DNA of 64,000 bases from Unio delphinus (taxonomy: Eukaryota; Mollusca; Bivalvia; Unionida; Unionidae), in NCBI GenBank assembly GCA_029339505.1, contig JAQISU010000345.1, positions 1,883,501-1,947,500 of the forward strand, given 5' to 3'. The notes below the pieces were generated by a model, which had not been told where the DNA came from, did not search any database, and saw only the letters and a list, made by a program, of their open reading frames with translations. Shown one piece after another: positions 1 to 14,739 of the stretch. Each line of letters begins with the position of its first letter. Within the stretch, counting starts at the first letter, position 1. The position numbers were made by a program, and so were the translations under genes.

Positions 1-1065
1 GCTTTCAAAGCTTTTCGCAATTTTCTATTGATAAAACGTCAGACTTGTGTCACATAGGTACTTAGTATGCATCCACTCCAACTTCACGTGTTGCTTACAT
101 CTGCTTCTGGTTTCATCCCATTGTCATTATTATGTATAATATGACATATTACCTATTTTAGTTTTCTTCTTTTAAATTACCAAATTATATCAGATCATAG
201 AAATAGTAATATCAGGAAAAGGAAAGCGATATTGATACCGGGTATAGGATCGAGATCGAAAGGGGGGTAGGGTGTTTAGTTATTTTCAAACTTTGAAGAG
301 CACGTTTAAATTAGGTCTGAATAAAATCATGTATCATTAGTTTGGTTAAAACTAATATGACATAAAAGCCAATAAAATATATATTTATATAACTTTCACT
401 GAAATAAACACAAAAGACCAAGAAAAAAATTACTCACCGTAATTTTAACAATCCTAGCTGGGTACGCTTTTCCGCCTAATTTTGCTCTCACCAAATCATT
501 TCCTTCATAATTGCTTCTCAGCACTTCTACTTATTTAAGAAAATGTTATTGAAAATATTCTCATCTATCCATTCCATGGGAATCCACGGTGTTTTGTTTG
601 AAGTTTTAACATGTTAGAGTTGACGGCATGCTTTTTCGTTAGTGGGGAAAAGTCGGCTCAGCAGCTGAAATCTCGCGCGTATATTAACCAATCACATCAC
701 TTCTTCTTTCGCAATCATCTAATCAGGACAATCGTTGTTTACATAGTTTGGTTGTTATGGCACATTGGAAACCAGTGACTAAGTCAATGTAATAAATTAT
801 GCAGTTTATGACAGTAATGGCCAAAAACATTAGAACAAAGTCATTGAAAGCTTTTATAGCAAATACATTTTGTACATGCTGTCCAGAAAATATTTTCCCA
901 TATTAATAGAGAACTATTCAGGTTAAGAACACAATTATGAACATTTTATCATATCATTTAAAAATGAAAAAAATAGTTACATTTATTTGTATTCAATAAT
1001 ATTGTGAGAAATTTGTATTATGAATTTTCATGAACATTTTATGGATATAATGATATAGAAATGTC
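1..1065. other. AT-rich non-coding sequence
   Basis: I see no convincing gene, RNA or transposon here. The stretch is AT-rich with short homopolymers and no long open frame. Confidence 0.4.
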
Positions 1066-1285
1066 ATATACATTTTTTAATAATTTCTTGCTGGTGCATC
1101 AAAGTACTTAAATTGTTCATCAACCAAATTTTTCAGGACTTAAAAGATGTTAAAAATGTTCATAAAATTTCATCAGTGTGTTCATGAACTTCAAGTACGT
1201 GATTCATCAAAGTTCTTGAAGTGTTCATGAACACCTCAAGAACGTTCATGAACATTCATGAACAGTTCATGATTGTTCATGAAGT
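1066..1285. repeat. Short degenerate TTCATGAAC repeats
   Basis: Many copies of GTTCATGAAC-like motifs occur, most densely at 1160-1285. Each copy is nearly palindromic, so the stretch could fold into small hairpins. No coding frame is supported. Confidence 0.6.
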
Positions 1286-2113
1286 CATGAATTTGTTTTC
1301 GTAGGGGGAGTTAACGAGTGTAATGAGTGTAGCAGACGAATTTAAGCTGATGAGTTTAGCTGAAGCATAGAGCTGTCTATATGTATGTACATATGTCTGT
1401 ACATGTGGTGGAGCCACGACTGTAGACGTAGCTAATACAAGGGTGCTGTATGCTGTCCGTAAGTGTGTATACGTATGACTGACTGTACATGTGGTAGATC
1501 CATGAAGGGTGTGAGTGGCCAATGCAAGTTTGCCAACCCAAGGGACATGGTGAAACTGTGCAGTTTATTGGTGTATGAATTGTGCGACTGTACAAGGGTC
1601 AAGAAGCATATGTTTGGTTCAATTGTTGTTTAAATTGGTATATTTGTATTTACATGAAATTATTTTGAATCTTAGCTGAATTCCAGGAGATTTGTGAATC
1701 TCATTTACAGTGCAGAACATTAGAAACGTATTTGAAAACTTGAGATTGTTTGAAGTTCAATCCTAGTCTTCACATGAAATTGTAAAGGTCTTACAGTGTG
1801 TACTATTATTTGAAACTGAAGTTTCTTGAATCTGTATACCAGATAGATATAATATTATTGGTTTATTTTCAATGTGTGAATGTTAGTATAGAGTGATTGG
1901 ATCAATTGTATATTGAGAGTGTGTGAGAATCATTGTATTTATACATCATATATTTTTCTTTACTAATTAAGTTAATACATTTTCATCTTTCACACATTGT
2001 GTTTGAGTTATTCATTTAATCCAAAACCCACTCAGTTTCAATTCTGCAACAATAATGATCACTTATGGAATATTTGGGGAACTGCAACTTTGATATATTG
2101 TCAGCATTGTTAG

Positions 2114-2117
<4 letters not shown>
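1286..2117. other. Non-coding sequence
   Basis: Only short open frames are present, with the composition of tandem or simple sequence. I recognise nothing in it. Confidence 0.35.
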
Positions 2118-2950
<833 letters not shown>

Positions 2951-3120
2951 TATGATATAGTCAGGGAATTCATGGTTTTAATTCAGCTTTGACTGATATC
3001 AGGAAGCAAATTAAAAATTGAAGTCATCCATTATGCAGACTTTTTTCTTTTCCATGTACAGCATGTCAAGCTTATTTTGAAATATAGTTTACCAAGCATT
3101 GTTTCTGTTCACTATAAGGA

Positions 3121-6100
3121 ATATTATTATTGTACAATTAATCTCAAAATGGATGCTAAGTTACATTATTATTGTACAATTAATCTCAAAATGGATGCTA
3201 AGTTATATTATTATTGTACAATTAATCTCAAAATGGATGCTAAGTTATATTATTATTGTACAATTAATCTCAAAATGGATGTTAAGTTATATTATTATTG
3301 TACAATTAATCTCAAAATGGATGCTAAGTTACATTATTATTGTACAATTAATCTCAAAATGGATGCTAAGTTATATTATTATTGTACAATTAATCTCAAA
3401 ATGGATGCTAAGTTATATTATTATTGTACAATTAATCTCAAAATGGATGCTAAGTTATATTATTATTGTACAATTAATCTCAAAATGGATGCTAAGTTAT
3501 ATTATTATTGTACAATTAATCTCAAAATGGATGTTAAGTTATATTATTATTGTACAATAAATCTCAAAAATGGATGCAAAGTTATATTATTATTGTACAA
3601 TTAATCTCAAAATGGATGCTAAGTTATATTATTATTGTACAATTAATCTCAAAATGGATGCTAAGTTATATTATTATTGTACAATTAATCTCAAAATGGA
3701 TGCTAAGTTACATTATTATTGTACAATTAATCTCAAAATGGATGCTAAGTTACATTATTATTGTACGATTAATCTCAAAATGGATGCTAAGTTATATTAT
3801 TATTGTACAATTAATCTCAAAATGGATGCTAAGTTATATTATTATTGTACAATTAATCTCAAAATGGATGCTAAGTTATATTATTATTGTACAATTAATC
3901 TCAAAATGGATGCTAAGTTATATTATTATTGTACAATTAATCTCAAAATGGATGTTAAGTTATATTATTATTGTACAATAAATCTCAAAAATGGATGCAA
4001 AGTTATATTATTATTGTACAATTAATCTCAAAATGGATGCTAAGTTATATTATTATTGTACAATTAATCTCAAAATGGATGCTAAGTTATATTATTATTG
4101 TACAATTAATCTCAAAATGGATGCTAAGTTATATTATTATTGTACAATTAATCTCAAAATGGATGTTAAGTTATATTATTATTGTACAATAAATCTCAAA
4201 AATGGATGCAAAGTTATATTATTATTGTACAATTAATCTCAAAATGGATGCTAAGTTATATTATTATTGTACAATTAATCTCAAAATGGATGTTAAGTTA
4301 TATTATTATTGTACAATAAATCTCAAAATGGATGTTAAGTTATGTTATTATTGTACAATTAATCTCAAAATGGATGCTAACTTATATTATTATTGTACAA
4401 TTAATCTCAAAATGGATGCTAAGTTATATTATTATTGTACAATTAATCTCAAAATGGATGCTAAGTTACATTATTATTGTACAATTAATCTCAAAATGGA
4501 TGCTAAGTTATATTATTATTGTACAATTAATCTCAAAATGGATGCTAAGTTATATTATTATTGTACAATTAATCTCAAAATGGATGCTAAGTTATATTAT
4601 TATTGTACAATTAATCTCAAAATGGATGCTAAGTTATATTATTATTGTACAATTAATCTCAAAATGGATGCTAAGTTATATTATTATTGTACAATTAATC
4701 TCAAAATGGATGCTAAGTTATATTATTATTGTACAATTAATCTCAAAATGGATGCTAAGTTATATTATTATTGTACAATTAATCTCAAAATGGATGCTAA
4801 GTTACATTATTATTGTACAATTAATCTCAAAATGGATGCTAAGTTATATTATTATTGTACAATTAATCTCAAAATGGATGCTAAGTTATATTATTATTGT
4901 ACAATTAATCTCAAAATGGATGCTAAGTTATATTATTATTGTACAATTAATCTCAAAATGAATGCTAAGTTATATTATTATTGTACAATTAATCTCAAAA
5001 TGGATGTTAAGTTATATTATTATTGTACAATAAATCTCAAAAATGGATGCAAAGTTATATTATTATTGTATAATTAATCTCAAAATGGATGCTAAGTTAT
5101 ATTATTATTGTACAATTAATCTCAAAATGGATGCTAAGTTATATTATTATTGTACAATTAATCTCAAAATGGATGCTAAGTTACATTATTATTGTACAAT
5201 TAATCTCAAAATGGATGCTAAGTTACATTATTATTGTACGATTAATCTCAAAATGGATGCTAAGTTATATTATTATTGTACAATTAATCTCAAAATGGAT
5301 GCTAAGTTATATTATTATTGTACAATTAATCTCAAAATGGATGCTAAGTTATATTATTATTGTACAATTAATCTCAAAATGGATGCTAAGTTATATTATT
5401 ATTGTACAATTAATCTCAAAATGGATGTTAGGTTATATTATTATTGTACAATAAATCTCAAAAATGGATGCAAAGTTATATTATTATTGTACAATTAATC
5501 TCAAAATGGATGCTAAGTTATATTATTATTGTACAATTAATCTCAAAATGGATGTTAAGTTATGTTATTATTGTACAATTAATCTCAAAATGGATGCTAA
5601 CTTATATTATTATTGTACAATTAATCTCAAAATGGATGCTAAGTTATATTATTATTGTACAATTAATCTCAAAATGGATGCTAAGTTACATTATTATTGT
5701 ACAATTAATCTCAAAATGGATGCTAAGTTATATTATTATTGTACAATTAATCTCAAAATGGATGCTAAGTTATATTATTATTGTACAATTAATCTCAAAA
5801 TGGATGCTAAGTTATATTATTATTGTACAATTAATCTCAAAATGGATGCTAAGTTATATTATTATTGTACAATTAATCTCAAAATGGATGCTAAGTTATA
5901 TTATTATTGTACAATTAATCTCAAAATGGATGCTAAGTTATATTATTATTGTACAATTAATCTCAAAATGGATGCTAAGTTATATTATTATTGTACAATT
6001 AATCTCAAAATGGATGCTAAGTTACATTATTATTGTACGATTAATCTCAAAATGGATGCTAAGTTACATTATTATTGTACGATTAATCTCAAAATGGATG

Positions 6101-6615
6101 CTAAGTTATATTATTATTGTACAATTAATCTCAAAATGGATGCTAAGTTATATTATTATTGTACAATTAATCTCAAAATGGACGTTAAGTTATATTATTA
6201 TTGTACAATAAATCTCAAAAATGGATGCAAAGTTATATTATTATTGTACAATTAATCTCAAAATGGATGCTAAGTTATATTATTATTGTACAATTAATCT
6301 CAAAATGGATGTTAAGTTATATTATTATTGTACAATAAATCTCAAAATGGATGTTAAGTTATGTTATTATTGTACAATTAATCTCAAAATGGATACTAAC
6401 TTATATTATTATTGTACAATTAATCTCAAAATTGATACTAAGTTATATTATTATTGTACAATTAATCTCAAAATGGATGTTAAGTTATATTATTATTGTA
6501 CAATAAATCTCAAAATAGATGCTAAGTTATATTATTATTGTACAAAATTAATCTCAAAATGGATGCTAAGTTATATTATTATTGTACAATTAATCTCAAA
6601 ATGGATGCTAAGTTA
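3121..6615. repeat. 42-bp minisatellite, about 83 units, with higher-order structure
   Basis: The unit contains GTACAATTAATCTCAAAATG and repeats every 42 bp. Because 42 is a multiple of three, long open frames run through it in more than one frame; these are artefacts. A 43-bp variant unit (AATAAATCTC followed by five A) starts near 3551, 3972, 4183, 5024, 5445 and 6202. Marker variants such as GTACGATTAAT recur at matching offsets (about 3760 and 5230), which shows duplication of multi-unit blocks. Confidence 0.95.
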
Positions 6616-6772
6616 CTGAATAACTGGATAAATCCTATGCAAATCAGACAATGGGTTCAAATCACGTGTCATGTATGCCAGTATAATGGCCAAATGGAAT
6701 GCTGTGACTAAATCATTCTAAGATTTCTATTAAAGCAGTTGTTTTCTGTTTTAATTTTACTGCGATTTCTCA

Positions 6773-7047
6773 ATTAAATATTTTCTAATTTGTTGGGTAA
6801 ATGTTTTGTGTACTACCCTTTTTAATTTGTTGGGTAAATGTTTTGTGTACTACCTTTTTTAATTTGTTGGGTAAATGTTTTGTGTACTACCTTTTTTAAT
6901 TTGTTGGGTAAATGTTTTTGTGTACTACCCTTTTTAATTTGTTGGGTAAATGTTTTGTGTACTACCTTTTTTAATTTGTTGGGTAAATGTTTTGTGTACT
7001 ACCCTTTTTTTAATTTGTTGGGTAAATGTTTTGTGTACTACCTTTTT
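6773..7047. repeat. Tandem repeat, about 37-40 bp unit
   Basis: Seven copies of a unit containing TTGTTGGGTAAATGTTTTGT, varying by the length of the T run. The apparent 92-aa open frame across it is a by-product. Confidence 0.9.
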
Positions 7048-7215
7048 CTGATAATATCTTGCCCAATACTTGGCATCCAATTCCAGGTTTTCTTACCTAT
7101 TGTATCAATGGTATAGCTAATATATTGTAGACTTCAGTATGTACAATTCCTGATTTAAACAAGCCCTCTCATGTCAGCACAGATTACTCTGGGTGTCAGC
7201 TATAGTATAAGCCTA

Positions 7216-7735
7216 ATCATCTAACCTTAATTATAGTTTATATAACAATTAACATAACTAACCTTAATTACAGTTTATATAACAATTAACATAACTAACC
7301 TTAATTACAGTTTATATAATATAACAATTAACATAACTAACCTTAATTACAGTTTATATAACAATTAACATAACTAACCTTAATTACAGTTTATATAACA
7401 ATTAACATAACTAACCTTAATTACAGTTTATATAACAATTAACATAACTAACCTTAATTACAGTTTTTAATGACAATTTATATAACAATTAACATAACTA
7501 ACCTTAATTACAGTTTTTAAATGACAATTTATATAACAATTAACATAACTACAGTTTTTAAATGACAATTTATATAACAACTGACATAACTACAGTTTTT
7601 AAATGACAATTTATGTAACAATTAACATAACTAACCTTAATTACAGTTTTTAAATGACAATTTATGTAACAATTATCATAACTAACCTTAATTACAGTTT
7701 TTAAATGACAATTTATATAACAATTAACATACACA
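7216..7735. repeat. Tandem repeat, about 37 bp unit, two subtypes
   Basis: The unit contains ACTAACCTTAATTACAGTTT. The second half of the array carries a longer subtype with an added TTTAAATGACAATTTATATAAC segment of variable length. Confidence 0.9.
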
Positions 7736-7904
7736 TAGCAAATTCATATAATATAAGATACTGACAATTGAATTTTTTATGGGGGGGGGGGAGAGGGGCA
7801 GGCTGTGATTTGCATTTGACCATAATTTGATAAAGAATTTAAAAAAGAAAATGTTATGGATGTAATATGGTGTTACCATGTTATCAATCAAAGCAAGATT
7901 TATT

Positions 7905-8845
7905 TAATGTGTTAGTTCCTAACATAATTGTAGTATCAGATGGTATTATTTAAAGTGTTAGTTCCTAACATAATTGTAGTATCAGACGGTATTATTAAAA
8001 GTGTGTTAGTTCCTAACATAATTGTAGTATCAGATGGTATTATTAAAAGTGTGTTAGTCCATAACATAATTGTAGTATCAGACGGTATTATTTAAAGTGT
8101 TAGCCCCAAACATAATGGTAGTATCAGACGGTATTATTAAAAGTGTGTTAGTCCGTAACATAATTGTAGTATCAGACGGTATTATTAAAAGTGTGTTAGT
8201 CCGTAACATAATTGTAGTATCAGATGGTATTATTAAAAGTGTGTTAGTCCGTAACATAATTGTAGTATCAGACGGTATTATTGAAAGTGTGTTAGTCCGT
8301 AACATAATTGTAGTATCAGACGGTATTATTACAAGTGTGTTAGTCCCTAACATAATTGTAGTATCAGATGGTATTATTTAAAGTGTGTTAGTCCATAACA
8401 TAATTGTAGTATCAGATGGTATTATTAAAAGTGTGTTAGTCCGTAACATAATTGTAGTATCAGATGGTATTATTTAAAGTGTTAGTTCCTAACATAATTA
8501 TAGTATCAGATGGTATTATTTAAAGTGTGTTAGTCCGTAACATAATTGTAGTATCAGATGGTATTATTTAAAGTGTTAGTCCCAAACATAATTGTAGTAT
8601 CAGATGGTATTATTTAAAGTGTTAGTTCCTAACATAATTGTAGTATCAGACGGTATTATTAAAAGTGTGTTAGTCCGTAACATAATTGTAGTATCAGATG
8701 GTATTATTTAAAGTGTTAGTTCCTAACATAATTGTAGTATCAGATGGTATTATTAAAAGTGTGTTAGTCCGTAACATAATTGTAGTATCAGATGGTATTA
8801 TTTAAAGTGTGTTAGTCCCTAACATAATTGTAGTATCAGACGGTG
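7905..8845. repeat. 48-bp tandem repeat, about 19 units
   Basis: The unit contains TAACATAATTGTAGTATCAG followed by a GGTATTATT segment. Subtypes differ by TTAGTTCC versus TTAGTCCG and by the presence of a GTGTG block. Open frames on both strands across it are artefacts of the period. Confidence 0.92.
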
Positions 8846-8879
8846 TATGTTGCATATCATTTTCAGAAATACTGTGGTT

Positions 8880-8942
8880 TATTCATGGTACTCAACTATA
8901 TTCATGGTACTCAACTATATTCATGGTACTCAACTATATTAA
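8880..8942. repeat. Short tandem repeat, ATTCATGGTACTCAACTAT
   Basis: Three to four copies of a 19-bp unit. Confidence 0.8.
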
Positions 8943-9261
8943 CCACTGAACCCCAATATACAGTTAAACCACTGACTTTATGATATGTATGGAAATGGAT
9001 GTGAAATGAGAAATGAAACTCCTGACCAGTCCAGTGGCCTAAATTGTTATAGCCTCTGCCTCAAATGCCAAATCAACATTGGCCATGTATATAATTTCCA
9101 TAACTTTTATTCTAAAGGTATCATAGTGACTGTTTATTTAAAAACATTTGCCTACCCAAAAAATGACGAAAGGATGTAAATAAAAATGTATTTGAATCCA
9201 TGACAAGATTTGTAGCAAAGTTTGACATGGTATGTATCACATCATATTACCATATATACTC

Positions 9262-9455
9262 ACTTGTAAAACAAGTCAAACTGAAAACAACAATGACCCT
9301 GATCCGTCATAGCATAATGCTACTGCTGACCATGGTCTATCTTGTTTGTTTTTCTGATTACACGTAGAAAAATGCAGACACAGATCTGCCAGTGCATTAT
9401 GTGACAGCAGAGCTGGATCTGTACAATTTGCAGTTGGACTCAACTTATAAGCAGT
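9262..9455. mobile_element. MITE-like element, copy A
   Basis: A roughly 190-bp unit with imperfect terminal inverted repeats: its right end reads TTGGACTCAACTTATAAG and its left end is a diverged reverse complement of this. It contains the family phrases ACCCTGATC and ATCTGCCAGTGCATTATG. Related copies lie at 21312-21493, 22230-22424, 42561-42733 and, internally expanded, 50821-51500. No coding capacity. The family name is unknown to me. Confidence 0.6.
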
Positions 9456-11019
9456 AAGTTTATTTGAAAAGAAAAAATTTCATCTAAGTCTGAATCATGT
9501 TTATTTTACTAATTGTTTGACTTCTTATCCATAGTGCCAGGTCACAGCAGCCAGGTGCAGATTTATTATTTTAACTGAGTGCAAACAGATATTTGACAAA
9601 TTCCATATGAATTTAGCATGGAAGTTTAACTCAGATTACATACAAAATTGAAAAATATATACAGTTCTTTTATCAGGCATGTCAGAAGCTAAATTTTACT
9701 TACCATTTCTTGGTTCATGATAGCATGCACTATATGAATAATTACATTAGGTTTTGTTACTGATGATAATGAACTGTTCCAGGCAAATCTCAAGATGATT
9801 ATCTACTGTTCCAGGCAAATCTTAAGAATGCATAAATCAAAGCTGTTCACACAATGTTGATTTTGTATATTATGTGTTAAGTCAATGAGCCTGTTTTGGT
9901 GATATTTGAGATTTTCAATGCTCACATGTAAAACAGTCCTCAACTAAGCAAGAGTGCCTGCTAAAAGAAAATTAACTTTGATTTACTTGAAAATTGAGCT
10001 ATCCATCATTTCCAGCATGTGTCAATCAAAAGAGACACAACTAGATCAATATAAACTTTTCAAATGACTTACTATATTCAATGATTGGGAAATAGTGAGA
10101 TGGTCTCATATTTGGAAGGATATGGCCCATAAAGAATCCCCTTTCAAAGCTATTCATATGAAGAGCAGTTTTTGTTTCTCAAGTCATTGATATCCTCAAT
10201 TTACAAAGACTTGTGAAAAAGGCAGATATATTCTTTTGGTTATACATGTCTTGGCCTGTAAACATCAACAATGGCAACCGCATTGCCCCACTAGTGGCTA
10301 ATGTTACTCTTAAAACATTTTGTAAGGTTCCTATTTTGAATTAATTGGAATTTGTGACATGTTGTTAGAACCAAGAATTGTTGTGTATATTCAGAAGTTA
10401 TTTATTTAGAGACATTTACTAACCATTCAAAATAAAACAAAGAAGAGGATAAATTGGATAAAAATTGGAAAATTTATTTTAGCAGAATGTCATCCATCAG
10501 AAGTGCTAATGCATCAAGTGACCCTGAGGGATGGAAAAGGGCAACTTCTTTGTCCGCAGTGGATGTTGTGGTAATGGTTTGATATAGTGAGAAGCCTTGG
10601 CTCAAAACAAGAATGGTAGAACCAAAGTACTTTATTTCTCATGCCTATGTCCTAGCTTGACAAATAAATTTATTTTGTCTGACACACAAGTCTCATTTTT
10701 GATACATGTGGTCAGTGTTTTTAATAGATGACACTTTTTATCAAACATAAATTTGGACAGTTTTTTTTTACTACTAGTATGCCATAAGTTTTACTGGATA
10801 AACTAGGCAAGGACTACAACTGCTCATGGTGAAAGAAGAGTCACTGTGCTTTGATTGCCATAGAAAAGAAATTTAAAGAAAATACAAAAACAATACTTTT
10901 ACGTAAACAATTCTTTATTTCATTTTACAAATATGCAGATGAAGGTTAAAGACAATAATGATATATGTTAATCTAAATAAAGTCAGCAATCATTTAATGC
11001 AGAAGCAAATTATGTAGTC
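9456..11019. other. Non-coding sequence
   Basis: No open frame of note, no recognised element and no tandem array. It may be intergenic or intronic sequence. Confidence 0.35.
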
Positions 11020-11935
11020 AGTTTTTATCAGGCAAAGATTTAGAATTGATATGGCCAGTTTTTATAAGGCAGAGATTTAGAATTCATATGGGCGGTTTTT
11101 ATAAGGCAGATATTTAGAATTGATATAACCAGTTTTTATTAGGCAGAGATTTAGAATTGATATAACCAGTTTTTATTAGGCAGAGAATTAGAGTTGATAT
11201 GGTCAGTTTTTATAAGGCAGAGATTTAGAATTGATATGGCCAGTTTTTATAAGGCAGAGATTTAGAATTGATATGGCCAGTTTTTTTTAGGCAGAGTCAA
11301 TTTTGTATTGATATGGCCAGTTTGTATTAGGCAGAGATTTAGAGTTGATATGGCCAGTTTTTATAAGGCAGAGATTTAGAGTTGATATGGCCAGTTTTTA
11401 TAAGGCAGAGATTTTGAATTGATATGGCCAGTTTGTATTAGGCAGAGATTTAGAGTTGATATGGCCAGTTTTTATAAGGCAGAGATTTTGAATTGATATG
11501 GCCAGTTTTTATTAGGCAGAGATTTAGAATTGATATGGCCAGTTTTTATAAGGCAGAGATTTAGAATTGATATGGCCAGTTTTTTTTAGGCAGAGTCAAT
11601 TTTGTATTGATATGGCCAGTTTGTATTAGGCAGAGATTTAGAGTTGATATGGCCAGTTTTTATAAGGCAGAGATTTAGAGTTGATATGGCCAGTTTTTAT
11701 AAGGCAGAGATTTTGAATTGATATGGCCAGTTTGTATTAGGCAGAGATTTAGAGTTGATATGGCCAGTTTTTATAAGGCAGAGATTTTGAATTGATATGG
11801 CCAGTTTTTATTAGGCAGAGATTTAGAATTGATATGGCCAGTTTTTATTAGGCAGAGGAGATTTTGTATTGATATGGCCACTTTTTATTAGTCAGGGATT
11901 TAGAATTGATATGGCCAGTTTAGGCAGAGATTTAG
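11020..11935. repeat. 37-bp tandem repeat, about 24 units
   Basis: The unit contains GATATGGCCAGTTTTTATAA and AGGCAGAGATTTAGAATT. A block of about 300 bp (around 11275-11520) is repeated at about 11575-11820 with the same variants, including the GTCAATTTTGTATTG marker, so block duplication has occurred. Confidence 0.92.
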
Positions 11936-11939
11936 TTTG

Positions 11940-12515
11940 CTTGTGTGCATCCAAATGGAGATTTGCTAAAGTATATGCCTATATGTATTAGAAGTCATCC
12001 AATGGACATTTACTAAAGTATATGGCCTATTTGTATTATAAGTCATTCAATGGAGATTTGCTAAAGTATATGGCCTATTTGTATTAGAAGTCATCCAATG
12101 GAGATTTGCTAAAGTATATGGCCTATTTGTATTAGAAGTCATCCAATGGAGATTTGCTAAAGTATATGGCCTGTTTGTAATGGGAGTCCAATGGAGATTT
12201 GCTAAAGTATATGGCCTATTTGTATTGGGAGTCCAATGGAGATTTGCTGAAGATTATGGCCTATTTGTAATAGAAGTCATCAAATGGAGATTTGATAAAG
12301 TATATGGCCAGTTTGTATTGGGAATCCAATGGAGAATTGCTAAAGTATATGGCCTATTTGTATTGGGAGTCCAATGGAGATTTGATAAAGTATGTGGCCA
12401 GCTTGTATTGGGAATCCAATGGAGATTTGCTAAAGTATATGGCCTATTTATATTGGGAGTTTGGAGATTTGATGAGTATATGGCCGGTTTGCATTCGGAG
12501 TCCAATGGAGATTTT
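11940..12515. repeat. 45-48-bp tandem repeat, about 12 units
   Basis: The unit contains GGAGATTTGCTAAAGTATAT followed by GGCCTATTTGTATT. Two subtypes exist: 48 bp with AGAAGTCATCCAA and 45 bp with GGGAGTCCAA. The open frames of 79-126 codons that cross it are period artefacts. Confidence 0.9.
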
Positions 12516-12742
12516 GTGGTATTATATATAACCGTATATACTGTATATACTTCCATATAAGTCATATCCGACCACCATAAATAATTCACTGGTAGAAGTG
12601 GGACTGTGTTGTTTGCAGTTGTACCCATCTTATATGTGTGTAAATAGATTGTGCTATATATGTAACCATATCAAACAGTGCCAGAAATATAACATGTAAT
12701 GTACAAAAATATTGAAACACACATGTCAATAGTATATTAGGA

Positions 12743-13092
12743 CCTACCCGGCTGTACATTTTCCGAGGTTTCCTAGGAAACCTTGGACAGATATTCATAG
12801 GAAAAGCCTCGGAGTACTGGTTACTGTCAAAGGTAAAAGTCCAAGGTTTTTATACTTAGATGTCCGAGCTTGTCCTTGGACATAGTGTCCGAGGTAACCT
12901 CGGACATTTCCAAGGTGTCGTTGGACATCCCAGCTAAACCTAGGAAAAACCTCGGAGTATTAGTTACTGTCCGAGATAAAAGTCCAAGGATTTTATACTT
13001 AGATGTCCGAGCTTGTCCTAGGATTAGTGTTCAAGAAGTCCTTGGATGTATTGTCCTCGGACATAGTCCGAGGTTTCCTAGGACACCCACTA
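12743..13092. mobile_element. Palindrome-rich repeat element, copy A
   Basis: The stretch begins with CGGCTGTACATTTTCCGAGG and is full of alternating TGTCCGAGG, CCTAGGAAACC and CCTTGGACA motifs, many self-complementary. A diverged relative lies at 16105-16443 and ends with the reverse complement of this start (GAAAATGTACAGCC). It looks like a non-autonomous fold-back or MITE family with a shared terminal motif. No coding capacity is evident. Confidence 0.5.
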
Positions 13093-13747
13093 GCATAAAG
13101 AACCAGCAGATGAACAATTTATATCATGAAGCAAATGAAGACATTAATATTTTAAATTTTGTTCATCACAAATGAAATTTTCAATAATATCCAGAATGCC
13201 CATAATGTTTTTAAAATGCTAAATTTTACATTTTTGAAATATTCATCCATTTCCATACTTACTAACCCCCGAGAAGTACAATTACTTATTGCTATTATAC
13301 ATGACAAAAAAGTGTAAACTATATATTATATGCCCGGATTACAGCTCAGAGTGCTGTATATCATAATTCTCATATTCTTTTAAAGTTTGTAATGCAGTGT
13401 TGATTTGTACTGTCTCCTGATTAAACATGTTTTTAAGTTTGAAAAGAACCATTTGCTGTAATACGCCATATAACATCCACAACTCAAACTGTAAAGTGTT
13501 TCTCTCTCTTTTCTTTAAAAAATGTACTGGTTTTCAAACTGACTAGCTCATGAATAAAACGAATCAGTGCTTAAGGCGAAGTTCTCTTAGGAAGTAAGTC
13601 ATGTTTTCTTGGAAATGAGTTGTATACAGTGCTAATAGCTAACAAGGAAGGTACTTTTGTGCTATTATTATGCAGCAGTCACCTTTTGAAGAATATTCTC
13701 AATTTTTAAAGTGGAATTGAAGAGATGATAATGAAAATGAGAATTTT

Positions 13748-13941
13748 TTAATATTGCTTTATGTTAAGTTTATTTTTTAATTTAGCAAAAAAGTGTAATC
13801 CATTAGAGTCTAACAGCAAACATAATTTGCAGGAAAAAAGCACAATGATTGGCATCTGTTTCTTGAAGGCTTTCAGTACTTCGCTGATTTTATTGTTAAT
13901 CATTGCATCCTTTACATATGGCCATTTCTTTTGGATCAATT
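13748..13941 (-). CDS. Candidate last exon of a small unknown host gene
   Basis: On the minus strand an acceptor (TTATTTACAG) ends at 13942 and is followed by an open frame with a lysine-rich, helical-looking sequence (IQKKWPYVKDAMINN). It joins in frame to the candidate first exon at 14478-14505. I cannot name the product. The C-terminal half may be read-through past an unseen donor, because it turns hydrophobic and low-complexity. It could equally be a chance frame. Confidence 0.3.
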
Positions 13942-14477
13942 CTGTAAATAAAAAAATAAATATATATAATGTGATGAATTGATAAAACAATTAGTACACA
14001 TATAACACTATTGTAACTGTTGCAGCCTTCAATTTATTAATCATGTTCGGAATCTTTTAGTTTTGAATTTAATTTTTAAAAAAAAGAAAACAAGGTATTA
14101 ACCCTTAAAACACTATTATTAAAAAGTCTACTTTTGGCATATTGGATAATCATTTGAAATTGTTGATAAAAAATATACTCAAGGTCATATTCTGTACCTG
14201 GCTAAATGCCTTACAAGTTCATCTCAAAATTACAAATCAAAACACAATGACTTCTTATATATGTTTAAAGTTGGAAAGCTGGAAAATAGAAGAATGATTA
14301 TATTTGTATAATTATTGTAGACAGAGCCCAGATGTAGACGATTAGAAAAGGCATATTAAATTTAAAATGCACCTTCTTTTTCACGTACATTAGAATGGTA
14401 GACAATATACGAAAGCCAATAAAAATACATGTCTTCTTCTAATTTAATGTAATACAATAAAACAGAAATGAACTTAC

Positions 14478-14505
14478 CCCCAATCTTTCCAATGATCCCT
14501 TCCAT
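14478..14505 (-). CDS. Candidate first coding exon of the same small gene
   Basis: A minus-strand ATG at 14503-14505 opens a frame (MEGIIGKIG) that runs to a donor GTAAGTT at 14477-14471. Splicing to 13941 keeps the frame. The frame is also open upstream of the ATG. The position, divergent from the candidate PFN4 promoter near 15 kb, would suit a shared bidirectional promoter. Weak evidence only. Confidence 0.28.
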
Positions 14506-14739
14506 TATTCCAAAACTCGGCAACTTCGCCGACACCAAATCCTGGACTTTGTTACGTTTTGTATTCTTCTATTGCTTTTCTCAGCTCAACAATATTTTGA
14601 AGGCTGAGTACATTTCCAGTAATCGGATTGTCATTTTTTGCATATGAATAACCCAAACAACTTCATGGCAAATCTACTTTTCAACACAAATTATAACTCG
14701 TAAGCCTTGAATGGATTGCTTTCAAAATTTATATGAAGC

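Noticed and set aside
3077..6619. A series of 70-291-codon open frames with YYYCTINLKMDAKL-type repeats
   Set aside because: They arise only because the minisatellite period is 42 bp. Overlapping plus-strand frames are open at once and there are no gene signals.
7905..8845. CRISPR-like array of 48-bp repeats
   Set aside because: There are no unique spacers; it is a plain head-to-tail minisatellite in an animal genome.
12180..12628. Open frames of 79-126 codons on both strands
   Set aside because: Products of the 45-48-bp tandem repeat.
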